Positions 12,749-23,420 of a stretch of 64,000 bases of DNA are shown piece after piece (positions within the stretch are counted from its first letter, which is position 1; each line of letters starts with the position of its first letter). The stretch comes from Tenodera sinensis (lineage: Eukaryota > Arthropoda > Insecta > Mantodea > Mantidae): positions 106,075,904-106,139,903 of the forward strand of contig CM060968.1 of NCBI GenBank assembly GCA_030765045.1. The letters are read 5' to 3'. The notes beneath the pieces were generated by a model. That model had not been told where the DNA came from. It worked only from the letters and a program-made list of their open reading frames with translations, and searched no databases. The position numbers were made by a program, and so were the translations under genes.

Positions 12749-13110
12749 ATAGTTTCTGCCTTTTGAATTCGATACTTTACGTACTCCATGGAAGGCGTCA
12801 TTTTGAACAAACTTATGTTTCGCTCCTTTAGTTACTTCTATGGCTCCAAGCACGTGCATTTCGTATAGCAGTTAATAATAAAAAGAACTTGCATATTAAT
12901 GTATTCTATTTATTGTTACTATACGATTTTCAAACTGTTTTTGCAAATATTTTAAATTTAATGCTATTTTGCTTGTCAGTTTACGGACTATATTTTCATT
13001 CGCGCCTGCTGACAGGGAAGTTGTGCGGTTCGACCAACTAATGAAGTGTTACTCAAACACGTGCTGTTGTTTACATTGCAGTTTAAAGCAAGGGCGTCAA
13101 AAATAAATTG
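12650..13110. repeat. Inverted pair of about 45-bp repeats
   Basis: 12655-12700 on the minus strand reads GTTTACATTGCAGTTCAAAG; 13068-13096 on the plus strand reads GTTTACATTGCAGTTTAAAG. Similarity continues on both sides (GAGTGATAC / AAGTGTTAC; TAAGGCC / CAAGGGC). They may be the two arms of a DNA element or two copies of one repeat. Between them is AT-rich DNA. Confidence 0.5.
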
Positions 13111-13297
13111 AAGGAGATTTACAAAATATAGGCATAGGTTACATAACAAAGTGGGACACCTCGCGCACTGCAACCTACATAGCCTCAGGATACATTCAAT
13201 TTTTCTTTAACTAAGATCATTCTGCATACTGTAGATTCTGGAAGTATCTGGTTCTGGAATGTGAACAGGAATATGGATATATTTAATGGTAAAAGTA

Positions 13298-13620
13298 AAT
13301 AAAACCAATGCTTTAAAGAATTTCATACGTTACATTCACATGAAATTGTACTCTATTGCTTATTTCTTATCTATTTAAAAGAGATAAACTTTGCAGAAAT
13401 AGCTGTATTATTCATTTCGTTACAGATGCAAAAGGAACAGCGATAGTCGAATGTTTATGAACTGGACCTTATATAATGCCCTTAAAATTCGTCCACTTTT
13501 CATGTAGTCGCAAGGAACAAATAAATAAAATCTGAAAACTTCAATCCTATCACCTGATACCGGAACATGTTTTCCAAATTCTATATTTATTGTGATATTA
13601 AAATTATATTGCAATTATAA
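13298..13620 (+). repeat. Diverged R850 head half
   Basis: Older-layer plus copy: CATACGTTACATTCACATGA, GAGATAAACTTTGCAGAAAT, CGATAGTCGAATG and ATATAATGCCCTTAAAATTC blocks. It stops near the LINE relic and seems to resume at 14440, so the LINE may have split it. Confidence 0.5.
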
Positions 13621-13689
13621 AAAGAAACTTTGTTTAGATAACATATATTATAAGATAACAAAATAAATTATGAACAAGGAGAGAAAATT

Positions 13690-14335
13690 AAAATGGATTT
13701 TTCTAATTGCTATGCAGGTTCCTGATGAACGGGCTTTCTTCATTTCACTTCTTCATCATTCATTAATCGGTTGCATATCCTGAAGTGGATTCTCTCTTAT
13801 TTGATGCACCCTCTCACCATTTTCTCCTAATTCTCGCATTTACTTTCGATGAACTCTTAGGTTATATTCTCTTTTCTCTTTAACAGGTACTAACTGGGTC
13901 GTATTTTCCAGTTGTACATAATTTTCTTACGGTCTTTAAATAACCCATGCACTTTTTCCTGAAGTTTTCTTCTTTCCTCAACTAGTACTTTATACTTAAA
14001 GTATTCAAAGATATGTTCAGGTGTGCCTACTTGTTCCACTTCTCACATAGGTCCGAGTTCATTTCCGTATCCTATTTAGATCTGCATTGTATGGGCTATG
14101 ACCTGTAATGTAGTGAAAATACCCTTTTCTTAATTTTGAAACCTTAATCTTTCCTTTACCTTTAGAAATAAATCATGCACCCTTCTTCCTACACATGAGT
14201 TGTTCCATTCTTCTTGCCACTCGCTTGGTGTAACACCTTTTTTCAACAGTTTCAAGAAGTTTCCAAAATTCTTCCTTTTTAATCCATTAAATTGCTTCCT
14301 TTTATATAGTTAAGTATTCAATAGGCCAGATTCCT
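13690..14335 (-). pseudogene. LINE ORF2 C-terminal relic (RNase H end region)
   Basis: Minus-strand frames give EWQEEWNNSCVGRRVHDLF, then after one stop KGYFHYITGHSPYNADLNRI. The (Y/Q)I(T/L)TGHGP(Y/F)..YL.R. block is diagnostic for the region downstream of RNase H in R1/Jockey-type non-LTR ORF2 proteins, where a CCHC zinc motif normally follows. Here the frame breaks at that point. It sits between two R850 halves of the same orientation (13298-13620, 14440-15060), consistent with insertion into an old R850 copy. No terminal A-rich tail or duplication could be assigned. Confidence 0.65.
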
Positions 14336-14439
14336 GATATTGTTAATAAGGCTAAAGTAGATGTCGTTTTGATAGGAACAATAGAAACTCAACAGGGCTT
14401 AAAAAGAATGACAAGGTATTCAACAAATCGAATGCTCGT

Positions 14440-15060
14440 AATAACGGATAACTAGGAAATGGCTTATGCCACAAAGAAGTTATTTGAAATAAATTATGTC
14501 TTTTAGAGAGATCTACACTTTTGTGTGGACATTACCCACGTCTACATCTTAACATTCACGACTTACGCAGAATTACATACAGTTCCTTCGAAATTAAGGG
14601 GACTTTACAGGCTTTTCCTAGTAAACACAAGGTATTCTTACGTGTTATTGCAATTTAAATATCTTTAATACGTAGTATTTACATGAAAATGGTTAGAAAC
14701 TATTTTTTAGAAAATCATAAAGGTCCAAAAATGTTCCTAGTAGAGGGTGGAAGATTTTCTTGAAAATATTCATGAAAGCTACTAAACTTAAATACCAAGT
14801 TTGGTATTATCGGACTTTTCATTCTTGAGTTATGCTATTCGCACACGCACAAACACACACACACAACACACACACACACACACAGATATATATATATATG
14901 AGAGAGAGAGACAGACAGAGAGACAGATAAAGATACACTTTCACGCGGACCCAAAATTCTTTTTGGAAAAGGATTTAAGAAGCATCAAAACATGTATTTT
15001 CGGTGAAATTTTGGTATAGAATTTTTGGGTGGGATACTTTCTCTACCTACCATTGTTAAG
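14440..15060 (+). repeat. Diverged R850 copy, distal half
   Basis: Plus-strand blocks AAATGGCTTATGCCACAAAG, TTGGTATT..CGGACTTTTCATTC, TATGCTATTCGCACACG, then GGTGAAATTTTGG and ACTTTCTCTACC. A compound CA-TA-GA microsatellite occupies 14839-14925, at the usual microsatellite site of the family. Confidence 0.7.
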
Positions 15061-15717
15061 ACAGCCCAAAAATAACAACGGCACAAGATGTTAAAGTCAA
15101 AGTCGGGATGATAATAGAAGTTAAAGGGGACTTTAAAAGTAAATATTTGTATATGGAACTGCATCTCTAAAACACTTAAAGGGCACAGTGTAAACACTGA
15201 ATGTATAGAAACAAAACGTTAATTACTAAAATAAGTCACGAAGCATGTAACGAATTTTTGAACTTTTCTTTGGTTATGATATTCCAAAGAAATTTGGACT
15301 ACCATATTGCGCTCTTTGTTAACTTCGATTAGAAGTTATCGCGAAAAAATTTGGCGAAATAAAGAGTCGTTAAAATATATTAGCTTTTAGATAGGAAACA
15401 TTGAAATAAAAAAAATATTCATTTGAGTATTATCGTTGTAGCCTTCTGTAAAGGGTTATGAGAGGTCCACAAAAACACGAGATACCTAAGTCGTGGTTTG
15501 AATACGAAGAGATATACAAATGATGGTACAGTAAAAAAGATAGACGGTGTATTGATATCACGAAGTAAGAAGGACTATTAAAGGGAGCTTCAGATGCCAT
15601 AATTTTACTGCGATGACCAACGATTTTAATGAGCCTGAAAAAATAAAAGCTTGCGATAGAAACTAAGTTGAAAACACCAGTGCAACGAGTTGAAAAGGTA
15701 GAATCAGAGTGGTACAT
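15061..15717. other. No gene seen
   Basis: AT-rich. The 95-codon minus frame 15430-15717 has no family resemblance. Confidence 0.4.
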
Positions 15718-15802
15718 TCATTGTCACAGTCGGGATTTGAACCAGGATTTTCAGCTTACCATGCCACTGTTCTAACCTATTGAGCTGCCAGGGCACGACA
15801 TT
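15718..15802 (-). mobile_element. tRNA-derived SINE head
   Basis: On the minus strand: an A-box-like TGGCAGCTCAATAGG and a B-box GGTTCAAATCCC about 35 bases downstream, in a tRNA-like 75-bp unit. The stems are degraded and no SINE body is recognised, so it is a promoter-bearing SINE fragment, not a tRNA gene. Confidence 0.6.
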
Positions 15803-16994
15803 AAATTTCCCAACTGATTCGCTTCATTTTTCCCGATAAAGCACATGTTCCCCAAATTTATTTTAAACTAACCAGGGCGAGACATTGCAATATCTTTCCT
15901 GTCCCGTAATAGTACTGCAGGTTACTATCACAACATGGGCATTAGGACAAGGTCAAACACTCGCTGTGTTTCACACAGCCGCTCCAGGATGCATAGTGCA
16001 GTAGTTGCGAATAGGAAACCTAACTCTGCATTAATCGTGCAATTAAACTAAATCTAAAAGTATGTAGAACTAATTATAAATTGTTGTACCTACATAATTT
16101 GGAAGAGTTAGATTCAAAGTATTTATCTACAAATGGAGAAAAAAATCACATGTAAGGTGTGTTTTACAATTTTTTTGAGACAGTGAAAATGTACCAGGTG
16201 GCCCAGTTTATCCGACATTAGCATAAGCAGATATTTCTTCGTGCGTTAAAACAGTTGCAGAAGACCACACGTCGATAGTAAATAATATCCATTGTTATAT
16301 TATTCACGTCATGTGAAAAAACGCGTCGTGATTGATTTAATGGTGATTAACTATGAAGTCTCGGACTTGAAGGATGTCCTTACGATATTTTAAAATCACT
16401 ATTGAGGTATTTTATCTCCAGGGCGAGACATTTCGCTACTCGCCTCTTCAAGTTTAGTGCACGCGGAGCATAGCCCACGAAATACTGGACAGTGACGACG
16501 TAAGTAAACCTGCCTCTTATGCGCGCTCAGTCGAACGATGTACAGTCGACTAAAAAGTAAGCATGTATCTGTAGAGAAACAGCTATGGTGGCCGCAAAAT
16601 TTAAAGGTGGCTGGCAGGAGGAGCTGGTACACACAACACCTAATGAGAGACTAGGTGTAGTCTAGTTAAGGAAATGCAATGCTCTAAAAATCACGCTGTA
16701 TATCCGGTGGTATGAATATAATTTGTGCCCCCAAAAGTTATTTGCGTAACAGGCAAGAAAATAATATGAGCATTTTATTTTGAAGCTTCCAGTCTAAAAA
16801 CCACCTTTTAACGTTAACTGATGCCAGGGATACAAGTGTGCATTGAACTCGCATTTTAGCAGGAGGTTCTGCTAAGGTACTTTCATGTTCTCTGTCCAAA
16901 CCCTTCATGACTCTTTTGTATATTGTGTCACTATGTGACTCAAAATAGATAAATGAACCGCAATGGCTAACGATAAGAGAAGGAAAGGATCTCA
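15803..16994. other. No supported gene; possible repeat at 16190-16640
   Basis: At 16433-16495 a segment lies between TATCTCCAG and GTAAGTAA, but all three frames contain stops. The opposite strand has a 77-codon frame (16399-16632, minus) of fairly even composition and no recognised family. The rest is AT-rich. Confidence 0.35.
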
Positions 16995-17486
16995 AGTTAA
17001 TGTCATAGATTACTGCCTCCCACTCAGTTTAAGTTTTTATGGCAAAATCAACAATGCAAATTAGTATTGCACTTATCTTAGTAAGGGACGTAAAGTTATT
17101 CCAAGAAACAAACACGGAACACATAAACAAAATACAAACATCCCATTGTTTACAGTTAACCACTATTATACTATTCAAAGGAAATGTTGGAACGCACGCA
17201 CATTGCAATTAACACAAAGAGTGCATCGGCTTGCCCTATTCTGCCGTACTCTCGCAAAGACATCAGCAATTTCTCTGATTTCGCTAGCTCTGCAGGAAAC
17301 AAACGAAAGAAACAAAACAAAGACGTTTCAATTCGTTTAGCATATGTTTGTGTTTTGTTGATGTGTTCTGTGTCTGTCTCTTGGATTAAGATAATGTATT
17401 TTACTAAGATAAATGCAATACTAACTTGCAGTGTTTAGTTTGCCATAAATACTTAAACTGGGTGGGAGGCATTAATGACATTAACT
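16995..17486. mobile_element. Foldback-type DNA element with ~145-bp terminal inverted repeats
   Basis: 16995-17140 and the reverse complement of 17345-17486 match along almost their whole length: AGTTAATGTCAT, GCCTCCCACTCAGTTTAAG vs GCCTCCCACCCAGTTTAAG, TTAGTATTGCACTTATCTTAG vs TTAGTATTGCATTTATCTTAG (each read to 20 bases or fewer in common), and ACACATAAACAAAATACAAAC vs ACACATCAACAAAACACAAAC. Total 492 bp, with a unique centre of about 200 bp that includes an 84-codon frame (17184-17438) of unknown meaning. No transposase, so non-autonomous. A target duplication was not identified. Confidence 0.8.
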
Positions 17487-18150
17487 CGTCCAGCACTTAA
17501 TCGAAGCATCGCAGCAAAAAACTTTCCTTAACAATAAGTGTTTCAAATAATGTTATCTATCAGCTCTCAAAGTTTGTCGGTCTAATTTTGGGACACTCTG
17601 TATAGGTAAAGAGTAGAGATAGTAAAAAGACAAATTATTGCGTGAAAGATGATGATTATCATCATCATAATTTTTATTTCATAAGAGAGTAAGATATACA
17701 TAAAACGCGCAAAGTCATTAAAAGCATCAAAAGAAATTACTTCACTTGATAAGAGTGAATGCTCAGAGCAAATGTAATGCTCTGGACTTTACAAAAAAAA
17801 GGAAAAGGGCAGAAAATGCAAGCTCTGAAATGAAGTTTCTCCGAGATTTGTTACGGATGAAGTTGGATAAAATAGGAAAGAGGAGCCATTAAATAACTAC
17901 TTATCCAAAATAATTACCTTCTGTGAACGATAAAATAGAAGAAAACAGTTAAAAGTAAAAAGGGAGAGATCTCTTAGAAGACGGGCTGATACCGGAAGGG
18001 GTTTTTGAATTTAATTTCATAACAGCGATGGTTTTTTATTTGTATGAGATTATTTCATTGTATACATATTTGAAAGTTCAGTAGATTGTGTTGTAGGTTT
18101 ATTTATGCATGCAGAACATTTAACTTGTAATCAGGGAAGTAAACAAATGA
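17487..18150. other. No gene; mariner-like end at about 17590
   Basis: GGGACACTCTGTATA at about 17590 resembles the outer end of mariner/Tc1 terminal repeats (a GACACCCTGTATA style end); no partner is seen. The remainder is AT-rich. Confidence 0.35.
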
Positions 18151-18545
18151 ATAGACGCAAGCAAGTCCACCGGTAGCACCGCGATAACGTTCGGGAGGTC
18201 GCTGATTCGATCCCTGCCGCCAACCATTCTACCTTGTTTGTTTTTTCTCCCTCCCGTTTCGTCTTCGCTTTCCTTCCTTCCCTTCCTCATTACATTTTCC
18301 CGCTCTATAAACCTTCCTTGCCTCTGCTTGAATATAGTTGCGTGCCAAGGCCGCTAGGGTCGCCTTGTCTCTCACTCTGGGTGGTGGTGAGGAGCTTTGG
18401 TGTTGCGACAGAGGTATATCTGCACATCTCTGCGGCTCTGCTGTCCCCGCTCTCTGCCGATCTATGGTCTCCCTTCGACACATCTCTTCTCCCGAGGAAT
18501 GGCAGCACACAATAGATCCGTTCCGGGTCACAGCGTGTGAGGTAT
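18151..18545 (+). mobile_element. tRNA-derived SINE (same family as 54333-54842)
   Basis: The tRNA-like head contains ACCGGTAGCACCGCG and the B-box GATTCGATCCC. The body shares CTCCCTCCCGTTTC, GTGCCAAGGCCGCTAGGGTC, TCTGGGTGGTGGTGAGG and CAATAGATCC..TCCGGGTCACAG with 54333-54842. Several overlapping frames on both strands are by-products of its GC-rich sequence. Confidence 0.7.
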
Positions 18546-19133
18546 AGGGCAAACAGCTTATCGGCAGTTCACAAGAATTCAATATGGCCAACATTACACT
18601 AATCTGCAGTCGACATTTCACCAAAAAGCAGTACTGCCAACGTACATAATAAACGCACTTCTAACCTCAAATATCACAGGGTTAAAATAATATGCTTTCA
18701 AGCGATAATAACACTTGAATATCGTCACCACATAACACACTTCGGCAAATCTTTTGGGTAAAATCACTTCCGAACGCTAAATATTGCAATACATATATTT
18801 AATGCACTACGGTGTTGCGGACACAAAAATAACTATAACTGCATATAATGCTCTAAAACAATTCACGACAAAACCACGCACACCGGAGAAGTACAATGAT
18901 GTCCACAGATTAATTAATTCATATGGTGTCTAAACCTAATCTTGTTTTAAAATCTATCGGTTGGCTTCTCTGCAACGGGTTCAAAAACAAGGGCTTATGT
19001 GACAACATAACGGATGCAATAAAACCAGCTATAGCCGTAGCTTTACCCATGGTTATATTTTACGAGCAGTTGGCGGTACCAATGCAACCCGACAGAAGGA
19101 ATATCACCAAATATAACCAGATCGCGTCATGAT
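18546..19133. other. No gene recognised
   Basis: Slightly less AT-rich, with scattered CpG. A 69-codon plus frame (18923-19132) shows a hydrophobic patch but no family. Confidence 0.35.
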
Positions 19134-19148
19134 GGGGGGGGGGGGGGG
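19134..19148 (+). repeat. G15 homopolymer
   Basis: Fifteen consecutive G residues, unusual in this AT-rich DNA. Could fold as a G-quadruplex and is prone to length errors. Confidence 0.9.
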
Positions 19149-19211
19149 AATGTCACAGTTGGTTTCTGGGGTATTCCAATAAACTGTTTCCTCTATATCC
19201 TTTCAGGTATT

Positions 19212-19910
19212 AGGCCTTTCGGCCTGTTACAGTCTCATTACCATCTCTTGCTTGGTCTTTCCACGTTCCTCCTCACCAGAGGTCGATAATTTAAGGCCAT
19301 CTTTGGGATACGAGCTTCCTCTACTCGCTGCAGATGCTCTCTACTATTTTGTCTATACTGTAAAATTGTGTCGTTTATTGCATACATATTTAAATCTTCT
19401 TTTATTTGAACATTTGGTATCTTATCCCTTCTGGTACATCCTCTAACAGCTCGCAGAAATGTTATTTCTGCTACTTGGATGCTTTTTTCATCCTTTTCTT
19501 GTAGATCCATGATTCACTTCCATATCGAATAGCACTGCCATTATTATATAAAACTTCAACTGTGTGTCTTTCCGTGTAGTTCTCAGATTCCTTCTTATTG
19601 TCCCACACGTCAATTGATATCTTTGTAATTTTATATCTAGATCTTGATTATAGTTATAACCAACATCACATCTCAAGTAGTTAAAGTGATGTACATGTTA
19701 TATTATCTTATTATTTAATACAATTTTACATCTAACAGGATTATCAGGAGATCATCTGCATACAAAACACAATTTAATATTTTCTGTCAATGCTTATTCC
19801 TTCTATGCTATTAATCTTCCATTCTCTGATGACGTCGTCCATATACATATTAAAAAGAGCAGGTGATAAACAATGCCCTTGTCTAGGCTTTCTCTACGCT
19901 CTACTGCTTA
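19212..19910 (-). pseudogene. LINE reverse transcriptase relic with YADD
   Basis: Minus-strand fragments in order: RQGHCLSPALFNMYMDDVIR (the RQG...SP.LFN.Y.D block), then CVLYADDLLII (the catalytic YADD, codons at about 19751-19762), then YLRCDVGYNYNQDLDIK and TRKDTQLKFYIIMAV, and finally FLRAVRGCTRRDKI and ARIPKMALNYRPLVRR. This order matches the palm, thumb and C-terminal region of a non-LTR reverse transcriptase. Frames change several times and the N-terminal half including the endonuclease is missing, so it is a 5'-truncated dead copy. The C-terminal block is shared with 495-835. Confidence 0.8.
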
Positions 19911-19959
19911 TTAGTGGGTAATTATACAGACTAACCTTAGGAAGCCTATTTTTCTATCT

Positions 19960-20080
19960 GCTTCATTTTAATGTAGATAAACATTTGCAGGAATAGCTAA
20001 ATTACACATTTTGTTAAGCAGCAAGTCAAGTGCTTAAATTAGACGCTATATGCTGCCCTTAAAATTATGTTGACACCAAA
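19960..20080 (+). repeat. Diverged R850 head fragment
   Basis: Short plus fragment: CTGCTTCATTTTAATGTAGA, AAACATTTGCAGGAATAGC, then TATATGCTGCCCTTAAAATT. Matches the older R850 head seen at 13298-13620. Confidence 0.45.
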
Positions 20081-20084
20081 AACA

Positions 20085-20240
20085 AGGTACAACGTTTTAA
20101 AATTTAAACTAATATAATTATCTAAAACTTCCTCGATAAGTCCGATGGATTGTTCCGCAGCCAAAGGGTACTTATATACCAGAATTACAGAGCTTCAAAG
20201 ATTGTAGGGGGAAGTTAAGAAGTCTGTTTTACATCCTCTT
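20085..20240 (+). repeat. Low-copy repeat, second copy at 63750-63900
   Basis: Shares TTTAAAATTTAAA, ATTATCTAAAA and, 80 bases on, GTAGGGGGAAGTTAAGAAG with 63750-63900 (TTTAAAATTTAAA, AACTATCTAAAA, TCGGGGGAGATTAAGGAAG) in the same order and spacing. Class unknown. Confidence 0.5.
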
Positions 20241-21089
20241 GCGTGAGTGAGAATTTTTCATCCGTTATTTGAAATAGTACCTACTCAATTCCTCTAGATC
20301 ATTGTACAATAATCTCATAAAGAACGCGGGGATAAACACAATCTATGTTATTCAAAAGTGATTGATGAATAATTAAAAAGTTTCCCTGTAACTCAAAAGT
20401 TTCACTCCTATCGTGTGTCTTTACGACACACCTTTCTTTTTTTTAAATACCGGTGTCGGTATTTAAGTCTACGCATTTGGTGTGAAAAAGACTTCACCTT
20501 TGTTTTTATTTTTTATTCAGGATTAAATACTTGTTCAAAGGTTTGGTTAAGAAAAACAAGTTAATAACTGAGTTCCACCTATAGAAAATTACCTAAAAGC
20601 ATATACCAAGCTGCAATGGTGATAAACTGTCTTATAAAGCTATAGTGGCAATATGACCCGTTTTAGGAAAGGGTAAACCCAGTAACCAGATGCCAAAAGC
20701 ACCTTTACACCGATCTTCATATTGTTTAGGTGCTAATGATGATTTAAAATCGTAAAAAGTTGGAACCCAGAAAGTCTCTAGTCAAATTCTTTTTTGAATG
20801 AACATAAAATTTTAAATTACTATGATTAACTAAGTATTAGAGTAAATCAAACAAATTATATTACATCAACATTATAAACTAGCTCTCAAATATAAACAAA
20901 GTTCATTTGTTTCTACAAACATGACATTCTAAAGATGTTCACTGTCGATCTCGTAGCAGTGAGATTTTTCCAATATGGAAGTTCGGTAATCGAAAGATTT
21001 TATCGTAATAAGTAATATTGTAGTTGATTGTAGTATGCGAATATTAATGAGACGCATTGCAGAACTTGTTGGCATTGCGATAGATTGTT
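20241..21089. other. No gene seen
   Basis: AT-rich, no recognised family or supported frame. Confidence 0.45.
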
Positions 21090-21335
21090 GAGCGCGCATT
21101 GCGTTCATTGTTACATCAGTCAGCGTCGCTAATAAGCCGGAAAAGCGTCGTTACGCTGGCATCAGTCGTCGGCTCGACTCGCTAATTGCAGCGGAAGTGT
21201 CGTGCCAAGAAGCAAACCAAAGAAAAGTCATTAGACAAGACAGGCAAGGTGAAAAAGGTTCCTCTGCCGCGCCTCACTTCGTTACAGTTAAATTTGTCGT
21301 GACTTCAACAAGGCGGGGGTTGCAAGATACACTCT
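21090..21335. promoter_or_regulatory. CpG-rich patch, possible promoter or unmethylated region
   Basis: CpG is unusually frequent: GAGCGCGCATTGCGTTC, CAGCGTCGC, GCCGGAAAAGCGTCG, CGTCGGCTCGACTCGC, GCCGCGCC. The flanks are CpG-poor. It might be a promoter or 5' exon, or a young GC-rich repeat. The 65-codon frame 21197-21394 has no recognised family. Confidence 0.3.
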
Positions 21336-21551
21336 CACATGAAAATAAACATTGCCCTCATTTAAACCTCGTGCTTAAAAATTTGCCTCGCTGACATGCA
21401 TTTTTCCACGTTACCTTCCCTTCCCCTTTCCCATAATTGGCTCCAATGATGTCAAACAAGCCTTGTGCAATGCTACGATAGGTGATTAAGCGGTATACGC
21501 ACTATCATGATTAGGGCCCAAATTTCAAAATCTTTGCATATTTTTCTGAAA

Positions 21552-22390
21552 AAGTTACCTTCTCTGCTCTTGTACTAACCACTCTCACATACTCCTATTC
21601 TGCTATCTTCCTCGTGTTAGTTGAGATAAACATTTGCAGAAATTATCTTATTGCTTGTTTTCTTGCACGTACAACAGGAGTATGGGAATACAGTAGGCTT
21701 TGAGCGATAGTTAAAAATCTTTTAAAGCTTTGCACTAGCATATAAAAAATGAATAGCGATGTTCCATTTGACCTAAGTTCTCTAAAACTTACAGAAATAA
21801 CGAGAAATATCTCCGAAATGGTTCACTGTACAAAAAAAAAAAAAAAAAAAAAAAATTATTCAGACATAATGTGTGTGTTGTAGCAAGATCTACATTATTT
21901 GTATAGTAATATTTTGTCTGTCTCTTACGGTTTAACAGTTATGCAAAAGTCATCCAGAGTAAATAGGACTTCATGGACTATAGCAGAAAATTCAAGATAT
22001 ACATTTCATTTGTCATAAAAATATCTCAACCATATGACATTGTAATCAAAATCGTTAGTCATTTTCAAGAAAATCAAAATTTTTCGAAACATTTTCGAAA
22101 GGGTAGTTTAGCGTGGGGCAATTTTTTTCAAAATCTTCATATCGCATCCTTGAAAGACATTACATTTAAATACCAACATTGGTTTTTAAGAGACTTTTCG
22201 TTTTGAGTTATGCTGTCCACAGACTAACACACGCGCACGCACACACACACACACGAACCTTTTTCTAAAAATGCTTTTTTTTTATTCTGGGGGCCACAAA
22301 ATATATTTCCGGTGAAATCTAGACATCGAATTTTTGGGTGGAATACAATACTTCCTTTACTTTACTATACATAGTACATTGAGAAAGTAG
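21552..22390 (+). repeat. R850 copy
   Basis: Plus copy from ACCTTCTCTGCTCTTGTACT to a decayed hairpin end ATTGAGAAAGTAG. Contains an A24-like run at about 21833-21855 where the family has a short A tract, and a CA tract at about 22228-22254. Confidence 0.88.
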
Positions 22391-22689
22391 TATACCGGCT
22401 TGCAATACTTTGAGTGAAATTACGCAGCTTTCAAGTATAATTTTATCTTACAGGTCATAAGTAATTTTAAATCACTTTCAAGAACAAACGCAGCTGTTGC
22501 CATTTTTCATGAGTTCGGCTGTATTAATTATTCTTATATAAGCAGATCCAAGTTTCAGAACTTCATAATCTCTTGGTTACTTTTGAGGTAGCACCTGGTC
22601 TACTGTCATAATGTCAACTTAGAAACAAAAAGTCGATTAGATGCCTAACGTGGTGTTTAAGTTCAGCGTCTTCTAGAATACCTCAGGAA

Positions 22690-23120
22690 AATTCCCAAGA
22701 AAATTCCCTCACTACCTTTACTTGGAAAAATGTTTAAACATTTTGATTCTCTCGAAAAGGGCTCCAGCAATTTTTATTAAAATGCCAAAATAATAACCCA
22801 AGGCGCAACAGACCTTTCCGGAGCAAGACCTACCGCCCAGCGGCTGCGTCCCCCACCTCCGCCCACTACAGGCGCCAGGAACGGGCTGCAGTACCGGAAT
22901 ATGGTACGTGGTCAGCTCCCTGATCCCTCCGGAACCACAACCACTACTTTTCAATCAAGTTTAAAATGCCACATGATTAAGATAATTTGTTCACGAATGT
23001 AATGTATATTTCGAATTTTCTGTAAATAGCCTCTGGAGTCCTCTTCGTTCTGAATTAATTATGCATAGCTGATAAACCGTAAGATAGACAACATCTTTTT
23101 GCACAAGAAATTCAGACCTC
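22690..23120 (-). repeat. R850 fragment interrupted by a 173-bp insertion
   Basis: Minus copy: ACTACCTTTACTTGGAAAAA, TTTTGATTCTCTCGAAAAGG, then interruption 22788-22960, then ATGTATATTTCGAATTTTC, ATAAACCGTAAGATAGAC. Both outer parts are truncated. Confidence 0.75.
22788..22960. mobile_element. 173-bp GC-rich insertion with 11-bp target-site duplication
   Basis: Direct repeats TTAAAATGCCA at 22777-22787 and 22961-22971 bracket a GC-rich insert inside R850; the R850 consensus has this site once. The insert holds CGGAGCAAGACCTACCGCCC, GGCTGCGTCCCCCACC and GGCGCCAGGAACGGG. Neither tRNA boxes nor coding motifs are seen. It may be the truncated end of a LINE or an unclassified SINE. Confidence 0.7.
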
Positions 23121-23243
23121 GTTAAAGCACACAATGTCATGTGATCCATTTTTTTAGATAGCTGTTTTCGAAGTAATCCTTATTATTGGACTGAGTATTT
23201 AAGTACTCAACATTTTTCTCAAATATGAAGTCACTTCGATTTC

Positions 23244-23360
23244 CTTTTCTACTACGTAAAGAGAGCAAGTATTGTATTCCACCCAAAAATTCGATATCGA
23301 GATTTCACCGAAAATATGTTTTGAGGCACCCTGAATCAAAAAAACAGCTCCGCGCGCGCG

Positions 23361-23420
<60 letters not shown>

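Noticed and set aside
16433..16495. A possible exon between TATCTCCAG and GTAAGTAA
   Set aside because: All three frames contain stops.
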